Shown one piece after another: positions 55,593 through 64,000 of a stretch of 64,000 bases of DNA (position 1 is the first letter of the stretch; each line of letters opens with the position of its first letter). The notes beneath the pieces are model-generated. The model was not told the DNA's origin and ran no database searches. It was given only the letters and a program-made list of their open reading frames with translations. Origin of the DNA: Phragmites australis (Eukaryota > Streptophyta > Magnoliopsida > Poales > Poaceae); NCBI RefSeq assembly GCF_958298935.1, contig NC_084938.1, positions 8,439,501-8,503,500 of the forward strand, read 5' to 3'. Made by a program: the position numbers and the translations under genes.

Positions 55593-58500
55593 ATGGCTCT
55601 GAGAGGCAAGACAAGCCGCCCGAAGACCTATTGGATTGGGAAATCTAAGGTTGATGAAGAAGTCCTTGTTGGACTAGTGAAGGAGGGTTTGATAAGTGAT
55701 GTTTTGAAGGTTAGGCTCCCGAATGGCCAAGAGACTCCGGAGCCTAAAGATAACGAAGCCATTGTCTTCGTCGACTACTTCCGAGCAGGGCTTCGCCTTC
55801 CTTGCGATGAGATGGTGCCCAAGGTTCTGAAGCTTTTTGAAATCTACCTCCACCAGCTGACGCCGAACACCATCATTCGGCTCGGCCTTTTCGCTTGGGC
55901 GGCGTGTTTCGAAGGAATGAAAGCATCGGCCAGGGCCTTCGCTGCAGCCCACAGGCTCCATCACCAACTGGAGCTGATTTTCGCGCGTAACATGCAAAGC
56001 GAAGCCCACTATGGCTGCCTAAACTTCACTTATCGTGTCGGCCTAGCCACACAAGTTGTGGCATACAAAAACAAATGGCCGAAGGACTGGACGCAGTGGT
56101 GGTTCTACCACAAGGTGGACCGAGAGGAGTTTCTCGTGTCCAAGTGCGAAGAGGTGAAGGGGAACCGCACCCCCGATGTACAGCTGAAGGCCTCTCAGAA
56201 GGCAGCATTTGAGGCCTTCACCAGGTGTGCGAAGCATCTGACTACGTGCGATCTCGTAGAAGAGTTCGTGGCGTCTGGGGTGTGGCCCCCTCAGTCGGGG
56301 CTGGACCATCCCAAAATTTTGTGACAAGGGCCCGAAGGGACTCTTCCGTCCCTAGCCGGACTTCCAAGGCTTCACAGGTATTCTCTTTTATCATGTTCTT
56401 AACTGCACTTTGGTTCTATTATTTCCTTACATTGTTTACTTCATGGCAAACTTGACGGTGGCTGAAGTGGAGACTAAGGCCACGCTTCTTCTTGGTAAAT
56501 TTACTTAGGGTGAAGCCCAACTCTGCGCCGACGAGGGGCTCGGTCAACGACTTAACCGGATTTTCGAGTCACGAAGCCTTGCCTATATAGACAGGTCGAA
56601 GGTGATTATGCTCTCTTCAAGTCAAGGCAAAGGAGAAGGCTCCTTGAACCCTGAGGCCGGCGGAGAGTTTGCTGGTGGCAGCCAAAAAAAGCAAAAAATT
56701 GCCAACCCTTCACCGCAAGCGGGCAAAAAGAAGAAGGTGCTTGCCCTGAAGAAAAGACCTCGCGAAATGGCTCTCGATATCTTAGGCGAGGAATTGACCC
56801 CCGAAGGCTCAATGGCCATTCGAGTTGTGCCCCTTCGACAGGAGCCTCCGAAGAGTATGCAGGATATTCCCTCCTCCTCGCCAAAGCCCGCCTTTTCTGT
56901 ACGCATGGACCTTGCCACCCTAATTCTTAGCGACGAGGAGGACGAACTTTCTGATCCGCGTGCTACCACCGAGATAGCGTGGGGGGGGGGGAGGGAAGAT
57001 GAGGAGGCTGAAGGGGTAAAAATTGTCAAAGAAGCTGGAGCTGAATCAACCTCTTCCTCTTCATCTTCAAGCCCTTCGTCTAAGGACAATTCGTCCAAAG
57101 GCCACAGGGCCATAGAGACCAAAGAGGAAAATACCTCACCGCCCATGCCTCATCGTGGGGGAAAGGGGCTTATGAGTCACAGCGGCTTACTCGACGCGAA
57201 GGCTATTGACGCCGAAGCTTTCAAAATTTCTTCGTTTGAGCCAAGCTCGAGGGAAATCAATGACGCAAAGAAGATGTTTGGCAGCTTCATTCTCCCTGAG
57301 CTTGAGATTTCTCTGGCGTGAAAGCCTGCTGTTGAGCACATCGACGCCTCCGATGTGGCCATTGCAAAGGTATTTCGCATCACGACTTCAGTTTTTCTTT
57401 TCTTACTCGTTCTGACACCTATGAGCTATTGCAGGCTATGCTCATTTCGCGCACGCAGCTCAAGCAAGTAGAGCATTTTGAGGCCCGCATAAAGAATATG
57501 GAGGCACAAAGGGCCCTGTTTCAAGCCCAGATGGAGAAGGCCGAGGCTCAAAAAAGGGAGTTTGCCTGACGAGCGAGGGAGGCTGATCTGCGCTTGTAGC
57601 AGCTTGAAAAAGAAGTGTCCCTCCGCGCAGGCAAACAGAGCATATAAGAAGAGGTCACCTATCTTCGAAAGAATCTAATGGCATCCGAAGCTCAGGTTTC
57701 GGAGCTACAAGTCCTTTGCACCGCTGAAAAAGCTAAAGCACAGCGGCTGCACGAAGAGCTGGACGAGGCGAAGGCTCTATTTAGTGACGCCCTCACTGTG
57801 CTAGGAGAACTGGAGCCGAAGGCCGTTGCAGCCTACAAAGCAATTAGCAATACCTTCGATGGAATAGGTGCTTTGGCCACGCCTCCAACGCTTGACCTTG
57901 TTGGGTTGGGTGGACTTGTTGGATGGATCTACGAAACCAGCGGCAGTCTTTTGCCCGTGGCCTAGCTATACAGCGACTTCTGCGCCATGGTCTCGGCCAG
58001 GAGTTTGGTCCAGTCAATTGAGATGACTGGCTGCGACCATCATGCTGCACTCCAAAAAACAACCTTCTGCTATCCTTCGGATATGTTAATTTCGGTTGTG
58101 TTGAGGGCATCGAAGGCCACCGCGCGAGCGTTCACCACCAACTACTAGTCTAAACATGGCCACAAGCTCGCCATTTGGAAGACAGAAATCAACCGCCAAC
58201 AAGTACATTTTTTTAAGCTATGCTTTCGAGATTTTGCCACCTGTGTATTCATGGACGCTTTGTTCTGTAGGCAAAATTGAAGGATGACCCTTCTGCCAAA
58301 GCGACGACCAAGGCGGTCGAAGAGGAAGAGAAGGTGTGAAGAATGCACGAAGCGTTGTTTTTGGGTTTTGAACATTTGGTTACCAATCAAAACATATTGT
58401 AATATATACGCTTTTATTTATTGTCAATTATTTTGACTGTCTTTGCTCCCTGCGCAGGTCCTCACTTCGGACATTGCGTAGGTAGCCAAGATGTTGTTCC

Positions 58501-58795
58501 CATCACTGTGACATGGGACAATATTTTTATGTCTTGGTCTTGCTGGGACTCCTTTCACCGCCACCACCTAGCTATTGATTTTGGGAGGTACTGGAGAGCG
58601 AAATGCATGTCCTATGATGTAAGGAATGCCGACTCCAAAGCATTTTGGAAGTCATTTAGCCCTTCGGTTTTAGAGACCCGAAGGGCTGAGCGTGAGGCCT
58701 GCAGGATTGTGCGTAGAGATTTTGAGCCTCCGCATATGTTAGTCGATCCGAAGCCAGAGCCGGAAGACAATAATCATGAATCTCTACCGTGTTAG
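55593..58795 (+). pseudogene. Extra antisense ORF of the Tat element (putative gypsy-type transposon domain)
   Basis: The first exon, from ATG at 55593 (MALRGKTSRPKTYWIGK), holds the putative gypsy type transposon domain: FVDYFRAGLRLPCDEMVPKV, HQLTPNTIIRLGLFAW and WTQWWFYHKVDREEF. A frameshift near 56270-56300 moves to the frame reading FVTRARRDSSVPS, with a likely donor at 56379. At 56602-57321 a basic then acidic Ser-rich part follows (KKKKVLALKKRPRE, then SSSSSSSPSSKDNS). At 57420-57965 a long coiled coil (EHFEARIKNMEAQRALFQAQ) has stops. A C-terminal part ends at 58795. The role of such ORFs is unknown; gag-like or regulatory functions have been proposed. Frame breaks make this copy non-functional. 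Confidence 0.75.
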
Positions 58796-59445
58796 TTTCA
58801 ATTTTGCTACCACCAAGGGCCTTCGCAAATAGTGCAACATGACGAAGGTATGAGCGCCTTGGCTACATCTTCGTCTACCACTTCATCTAATTAATATCGG
58901 ATCACCCTTAGATCCAACGATGCCTTTTCATGTCAGCCAAGGCATAGCCTTTCAATTTGACTTTAGCCAATGGTATAAAGATTTTGTAGATCCTGACATT
59001 GATGAATTTGCTGAATAAAGTTGTTATCGATGGTCTTTCATTGATTTGGATCTTCGGCTGTATCGCGTCGAAACGTGACCCGAAAAACAACGTCACCCTT
59101 GACTTTAAAGCCGTAAGGACCTTCGGCAGAACCGCGTGTGAAGAATCATTTGTAAAATGTCGTCCCCCCCCCCCCCCCCCCGAATTTGAAGCTGTAGGGA
59201 CCTTCGGCAGAACCGCGCGTGAAGCTTCATATGTTGACGATTACTGACGTTGCCTCGACAAATCTTTTCGTTTAATCGCTAATTCATGCTTGAAGGCCTA
59301 GTATCAATGTATCTCCCTTCTTGGTTTCGCTTCGTAGTTCCTATCAATCGTAAATGTGATTGCACAATTTGCGGCGATGGTTATCCAAGTTTGACTTTTA
59401 TTTCACCGAATTTTCGCGTTTTGCACGTTGTCCGTCGGGATTAAC
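58796..59445 (+). other. 3' region of the extra ORF
   Basis: Non-coding DNA follows the extra ORF. A C18 run lies at about 59164-59181, between two copies of a GACCTTCGGCAGAACCGCG segment (59109 and 59199, the latter with C in place of T at one point). No other feature is seen. Confidence 0.5.
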
Positions 59446-59950
59446 ATTAGGTATCTTGTGCCTTCGGCGCAGGACAGGCTCTCTCAGCCCCCGACTTAGT
59501 CGAGGGGTGCGCAGCCTCCTTTTAAAGCCGAGCAGCACTTTGGCCTTTTTATTTATTTATTTATTTATTTATTATTTGAAGGTATGTTTTGCCTTTGGTA
59601 CGGGAGGCATGCACTCTTAGCTCCCGACTTTTAGTCGAGAGGTGCGCTGCCTTCTTTTAGGTCGAGCAACACTTCGGTTTTTTCTTTTTTCTCCTGAAGG
59701 TACGTTTTGCCTTTGGTGTAGGGGTAGACACTCTTAGCCCCCGACTTTTAGTCGAGAGGTGCGTCGCCTTCTTTTAGGTCGAGTAGCACTTCATCTTTTT
59801 CTTTTTTCTCTCGAAGGTACGTTTTGCCTTTTGTGCAGAGGTAGACACTCTTAGCCCCCGACTTTTAGTCGAGAGGTGCGTCGCCTTCTTTTAGGTCGAG
59901 TAGCACTTCATCTTTTTCTTTTTGGTCGAGCAGCACTTCGACTCTTTTTT
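59446..59950. repeat. Tandem repeat, about 117-bp unit, four copies
   Basis: The word CCCGACTTTTAGTCGAGAGG or a variant recurs at about 59486, 59619, 59735 and 59852, periods of 133, 116 and 117 bases. Each unit also has GGTACGTTTTGCCTTTGGT and GGTCGAG(C/T)A(G/A)CACTTC. The core CGACTTTTAGTCG is a palindrome. The first unit carries a (TTTA)n microsatellite at 59549-59572. Such tandem repeats between pol and the 3' LTR are common in Tat elements. Confidence 0.9.
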
Positions 59951-60576
59951 TTAGCATTACACAGATATTCATGTAACTAAATCATAATCACCTTGTCCTG
60001 TGGGTGGAGACGCTGCAGAAAGATAGATGCTTTAAAATATGGACAACTTCGAAGCGAGTAATAAGCTTCGAACTTTGCTGCGGGTTTCTGCCTGTCTAAA
60101 GTCGAAAGGTAAGATGTGTTTCTTTGACATTCCATACCTTGACTTGAGTTCTCGACTTGCTTTTTGCCAATTGGTGTGCTTCCTTGTTGCGAAGGCCTGC
60201 AGCACTTCGACGATGAATTATGCATAATTTTGATAAATCTACACATTTTTTTATGGGTGTGATTCCGTTTATATCAGAGTTTTTACAAAGGTTATTGCCT
60301 CGTTAAAAACCTCACGCCCTGAAGAAGGGTTCCCCTTGTGAGGAAAAGAGTACACACCCGTACATTGTTTTGATTGAGCCACATAAAAGAAAATTACATA
60401 AATGCTACACTGATTCGTGTACCTTGACCACCAATGCGAAGACATCTTCTATGGTTACTACACATAAAACTTGTGAAGGTTGTTGGCATTCCAAGTGTGG
60501 GAAGCTCTTCCCCTTCAAAAGTGGCCAGGTGATAAGACCCGAGCCTTAACAACCTCTTCACCAAAAAAGGTCCATC
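59951..60576. other. Linker between tandem repeats and integrase
   Basis: Non-coding DNA with several TTCGAAG and CGAAGG words; a CCTCGTTAAAAACCTCACGC-like segment lies at 60298. The integrase frame ends at about 60577. Nothing else is seen. Confidence 0.4.
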
Positions 60577-61502
60577 CTACTTACTTTGTAGTTTTCCCAC
60601 GGCTGAAGTATTGGTGAGCCTCCGAAATACCAAGTCTCCTTGAGCGAACTCCTTTGGGGATACCTTCTTGGCTCTCCATTTCCTAGTTTCCTCCTGGTAT
60701 CTGGTCAAGTTTTCGATGGCCTGTATTCTCACTTCCTCCAGTGCATCTTTTGATATTGATTCTTTGTTCTGAGCTAATTCAGTCGTGACTCTAAATGATT
60801 TATTTTTACATTCCTCCAAAGTCATCGCCTCTTTGCCGAAGAGCAAACGAAATGGTGTGAACCCTGTTGGTCTTGTTATCGTTGTTCTCACGGACCACAA
60901 GACCTTCGACAGCTCTTCCACCCACTTTCCTTTTAGCCGACCTTGCAGACACCTTGCGACACTAGTTAAGACGATGTCGTTTGCCCTCTCCACAACTCCA
61001 TTTGATTGAGGGTGATATAATGATGCGAAATGGACTTGATTCCTAGGCCTTCGCAGAATTTTGTGAATCCTTCACTATCAAACTGTGTGTTGTTATCAAC
61101 GGTCACCTCGCAAGGAACGCCGAAGCGGCAGACAATATTTTGCCACAAGAATTTTTGGACACTTTTTGATGTTACGTTCACCAGCGGTATCACCTCCTTC
61201 CATTTCAAGAAGTACTCGACTACGATAACGGCATAACGCAAGTTTCCCAAGGTGACTGGTAACTGTCCGATAATGTCAATTCCCCACCATGTTAGTGGCC
61301 AGACTAGTGGTATGAGTTGTATTTTTGTCGAAGTCCTGTTAGAACCCTTGGTCAAGTATTGGCACTTCACGCAGCTTCGGACTATGTACTCTGCATCAGA
61401 GACAGCCTTTGGCCAAAAGAATCCTTGCCTATATACATTCCCGACGAGTGCTCGAGTGCCAATGTGCGAGCCACACAGTCCTCCATGTATTTCTTGGAGC
61501 AA
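60577..61502 (-). pseudogene. Tat integrase, one frameshift
   Basis: The 60966-61502 stretch carries the zinc site (HGGLCGSHIG, then CVKCQ) and the first two catalytic Asp (WWGIDIIGQLP and VTVDNNTQFDS). A single-base frameshift near 61030 separates it from the 60577-60993 frame, which starts just after the catalytic Glu (HPQSNGVVERAND in that frame). The C-terminal part reads AQGDLVFRRL before the end. The integrase would join element DNA to the host genome; here the frameshift stops it. Apart from that break the domain is well kept. Confidence 0.85.
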
Positions 61503-61529
61503 GTTTTGACCCTCTGCTTGGGATATGCA

Positions 61530-62159
61530 TCAAAGCATTGGTACACAAACTCCCATCTTGTAAAAATTGGGTCCCATAATTTTGTAGTTTCTGAACCGTT
61601 GAGCCATGCACTTCACCTCAACATTATCTTCAGGCTCGTAGTAACCACGAAGGTATGCCTCAATGGCTAGCACCTTCACCTTCTGATAATACACATCTGG
61701 TGGTATCGGCGGATTTTGCACCACGGCCTTTGCGAGGTCATCGGCCTCGAAGTTGTCATTCCTTGATATGCTCTTGACTGTGAACCCCAGGAAATGCTTT
61801 TCCATGCTTCGCAATGCTGCCATGTACTTGACCAGTTCTAGCTCCTTCGCCTGGAACGTCTTTTCAATTTGGCTTGCGACCACCTTAGAGTCTGCATTAA
61901 CTAGGACCCTTAGGTCGCCGAACACCCGTGCCTTATGAAGCTCGAGGAGAACTGCTTCGTACTTTGCAATGTTGTTTGTCGATCGAAACTCGAGCCTAGT
62001 GGTGTATCGCAACTTCACTCCTGAAGGCGAAGATACTACTGTTGCCGTGCCAACACCCGTAGCCCCCCAGGCTCCGTCACAATACACAATCCAAACTGGG
62101 TCTAACGGTGCTTCATCTGGAGCTTCGACCTGCGGCAATCTCTGCAACTCATTTTGCAA
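61530..62159 (-). pseudogene. Second, archaeal-type RNase H (aRNH) of the Tat element
   Basis: The open stretch includes the four acidic catalytic positions: WIVYCDGAWG (Asp), NIAKYEAVLLEL (Glu), LVNADSKVVASQI (Asp) and NDNFEADDLAKA (Asp). This extra RNase H, besides the one in the RT unit, is known for the Tat lineage of plants. It is intact within this frame, but neighbouring frames are not continuous with it. Confidence 0.8.
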
Positions 62160-62223
62160 TCCTCCCTATAGCTTCACAGTTTTCAAACATGTCGTGAAGG
62201 GGTAAAGAGGTGAGCACTGTTAT

Positions 62224-63512
62224 CTAGTGAGCTGTAAAATAATGGCGAAGCTTTCGCGATGCCATTACTAGCGCATAGGTCATCTTCTCCATTTCGGAGT
62301 AAAACCTCTTCAGCCCTGCCAAAGCCTCCGATACATAGTGTACCGGAAATTGCTGCAATTTGTCACTTTCTTGCCTTTCTTGAACAAGTATGGCACTTAC
62401 TGCTGAAGGGGATGCTGCTGTGTACAGCAACAACTCAACCTCAGGATCAGGGCTGGATAGGGCCATGAGCTTCATCAGACACTTCTTTAACTCGTCGAAG
62501 GCTTCCTGCTGCTCTGTGCCCCATTTGAAAGGGTCGGATCCTTTTAGCATTTTGAAGAAAGGTAGGCTTCGCTCGGCTGATTTTGTGATGAACTGGTTCA
62601 GAGCTGCAAATCTCCCTGCTACGCGTTGTGCTTGTTTCCTACTCTGGGGAGGTCTCATGTCAATTATTGCTTGAATTTTTTGAGGATCTACCTCGATGCC
62701 CCTACGCAAGACCAAGAAGTCCATTAACCTTCCTAATCGCATACCACACGCACATTTTTATGGGTTTAGCTTTAGACCTGCACTTCGTAGGTCTTCGGAA
62801 GTTTCTCGGAGGTCATCGAGGAGTGTGTCTTCTCTGATGCTTTTGACCACTATGTCATCGACGTACGCCGAGACATTTCGCCCCAGCTATGATTTCAGCA
62901 CTATCTTACCAACCTGGCAAAGGTGGCACCAACATTCCTAAGACCGAAGACCATTCTTACGTAACAATATATACCGAAAGAGGTTCTAAATCTTGTTTTC
63001 TCCTCATCCTCCTTAGCCATCCAAACTTAGTGGTACACAGAATATGCATCCGGGGAACTCAATATTTCACAGCCAGTAGCGGATTCCACCAGCTGATCAA
63101 TTCGTGGAAGCGGAAAGTCATCCTTCGGACAAGCTCTGTTTAGGTCTGTGAAATCTACAAATATCCTCCACTTGCTATCATTTTTCTTAACTAGCACTGG
63201 GTTGGCCAGTCACTCATAATGCAACACTTCACGCACCACTGCAGTGTCAAGCAACTTCTGCACCTCAGCCTTTGCCGCCCCTTCCTTCTCCTTTGAAGCC
63301 TTCCGAAGCTTCTGCTTCTTGGGCTTCGCATTGGGGTCTACATTTAGAGTATGTTGCATGATATCTCTACTGACTCCTTGCAAATCCTTCGGAGACCAGG
63401 CGAAGATATCTTCATTGTTGCAAAGGAACAATATAAATCTTTGCTTAGCTTCCTTTGTGATTTCTGCCCCGATGACAACTTTTTTGTCTAGCCTGTCTCG
63501 ACACAGAAACAC
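62224..63512 (-). pseudogene. Tat reverse transcriptase and first RNase H
   Basis: At 63210-63512 the protease-RT linker and RT start occur (EDIFAWSPKDLQGVSRDIMQ). Further in, a frame reads NPVLVKKNDSKWRIFVDF and ACPKDDFPLPRIDQLV. The catalytic YVDDIVVKSI is readable on the minus strand at about 62848-62880 and is unaltered. At 62224-62742 the thumb and RNase H read GIEVDPQKIQAIIDM, FKWGTEQQEAFDELK and FPVHYVSEAL. A stop near 63209 and frameshifts near 62743 and 63000 interrupt the frame. Confidence 0.82.
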
Positions 63513-63617
63513 TTTCTTGGTCTAGCCTTGTGGTCTATCCTTCGTCATCATCTGTACATGCAGTTGCTCTTCGTGTTCTTCAGGATTTACCAAAGGTCCA
63601 ACCACTACATGGACATT

Positions 63618-64000
63618 TCACCGGCCCGGAGTATTTCCCACTTCAATTCTACGAGCCACTTGTTGATCTCCAAGCACCGTTATGACACCTCCAGGACCAG
63701 GCATCTTCATGCACAAATATGCATGGTGCGGTATTGCTCCGAATGTATTTAGGACTCCTCGTCCGAAAATTGCATTATAGGGATAGTTGATGTTAACCAC
63801 ATCGAAGGTTATGTCCTCCGTTCGAAAGTTTGATCCTTCGCCAAATGACACCAGGATTGCTATCTTATCCAAGGAGTTGATTGCTTTTCCCCCGAAGCCT
63901 AGTAGTTGGGACCTAGCCTGCTGAAGGTTACTTCGTTGCAAGCTCATCCTGTCTAAAGCATTGGCGAAGGTGATATCTGCCGACCTTTCGCCATCTATAA
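63618..64000 (-). pseudogene. Tat protease, C-terminal part, cut by window end
   Basis: The stretch 63618-63947 reads FGEGSNFRTEDITFDVVNIN and YNAIFGRGVLNTFGAIPHHA, the end of the retropepsin of Tat elements (the GRxxLN motif before the RT linker). The catalytic Asp-Thr/Ser-Gly lies further out, beyond the window or in another frame. Frames are broken between here and the RT. Confidence 0.7.

Larger units (their letters stand above)
54499..64000 (-). mobile_element. Tat-lineage Ty3/gypsy element, minus strand, truncated by window end
   Basis: From low to high coordinates the window shows the 3' LTR, polypurine tract, a plus-strand extra ORF, tandem repeats, then integrase, an additional archaeal-type RNase H, RT-RNase H and protease on the minus strand. 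An extra ORF in antisense between pol and the 3' LTR, together with a second RNase H, is the hallmark of Tat-lineage elements (RIRE2, Grande, Retand types). Gag and the 5' LTR lie beyond 64000. Frameshifts and stops show that this copy cannot encode a full polyprotein. Confidence 0.85.

Overview
This window looks like nuclear DNA of a grass, most likely a panicoid such as the maize, sorghum or sugarcane group. It holds one convincing host gene (an intron-containing, GC-rich aspartic protease of the nepenthesin type) in a sea of nested transposable elements. These include Tekay-like and Tat-like Ty3/gypsy elements, Ty1/copia debris, CACTA elements and a Mutator-like element. No rRNA, tRNA, CRISPR, operon or prokaryotic signal was seen. 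Family names come from reading motifs by eye; no search could be run.

Layout. 1-1.3 kb: retrotransposon-derived coding debris. 1.35-8.25 kb: a decayed minus-strand Tekay-like chromovirus with a truncated 3' LTR, polypurine tract, chromodomain integrase tail, pol debris, initiator-Met primer-binding site and 2.2-kb 5' LTR. 8.25-11.6 kb: the aspartic protease gene (minus strand), with a TATA box and a long CT/AC microsatellite in its leader. 11.63-21.08 kb: a 9.4-kb CACTA transposon with matching 3-bp target duplication, near-identical terminal repeats, arrays of short palindromes, a 1-kb internal hairpin, a captured host exon fragment that resembles ALG11, and two genes (TNP2 transposase and an En/Spm TNPA-type protein) whose exons join in frame without a stop. 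21.4-22.4 kb: a degenerate CACTA relative. 22.4-35 kb: almost non-coding, nested LTR-type material, including a 4.4-kb unit with perfect 5-bp target duplication and a truncated related copy.

34.4-42.2 kb: a minus-strand gypsy element whose 5' end is mirrored by a plus-strand partial copy. The two arms, about 1.44 kb each, face away from a central minisatellite. 42.2-46.2 kb: a degenerate Mutator-like element (MURA) followed by a plant mobile domain fragment. 46.2-48.2 kb: a Tat-like LTR plus a plus-strand ORF with its own TATA box. 49-50.8 kb: an unassigned small ORF behind a duplicated TATA segment, then a short palindrome-rich repeat. 50.8-53.8 kb: a gypsy LTR remnant interrupted by a clean 1.1-kb non-autonomous CACTA. 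53.8-54.5 kb: copia gag debris, into which a Tat-lineage gypsy element inserted. That element runs to the window edge: LTR, polypurine tract, plus-strand antisense ORF, tandem repeats, then minus-strand integrase, archaeal-type RNase H, RT and protease.

No wholly new system was found. The most promising objects are the apparently intact CACTA with its own hairpin and captured gene fragment, the head-to-head gypsy 5' ends around a shared minisatellite, and the repeated pattern of plus-strand ORFs with their own promoters antisense to Tat-like elements.
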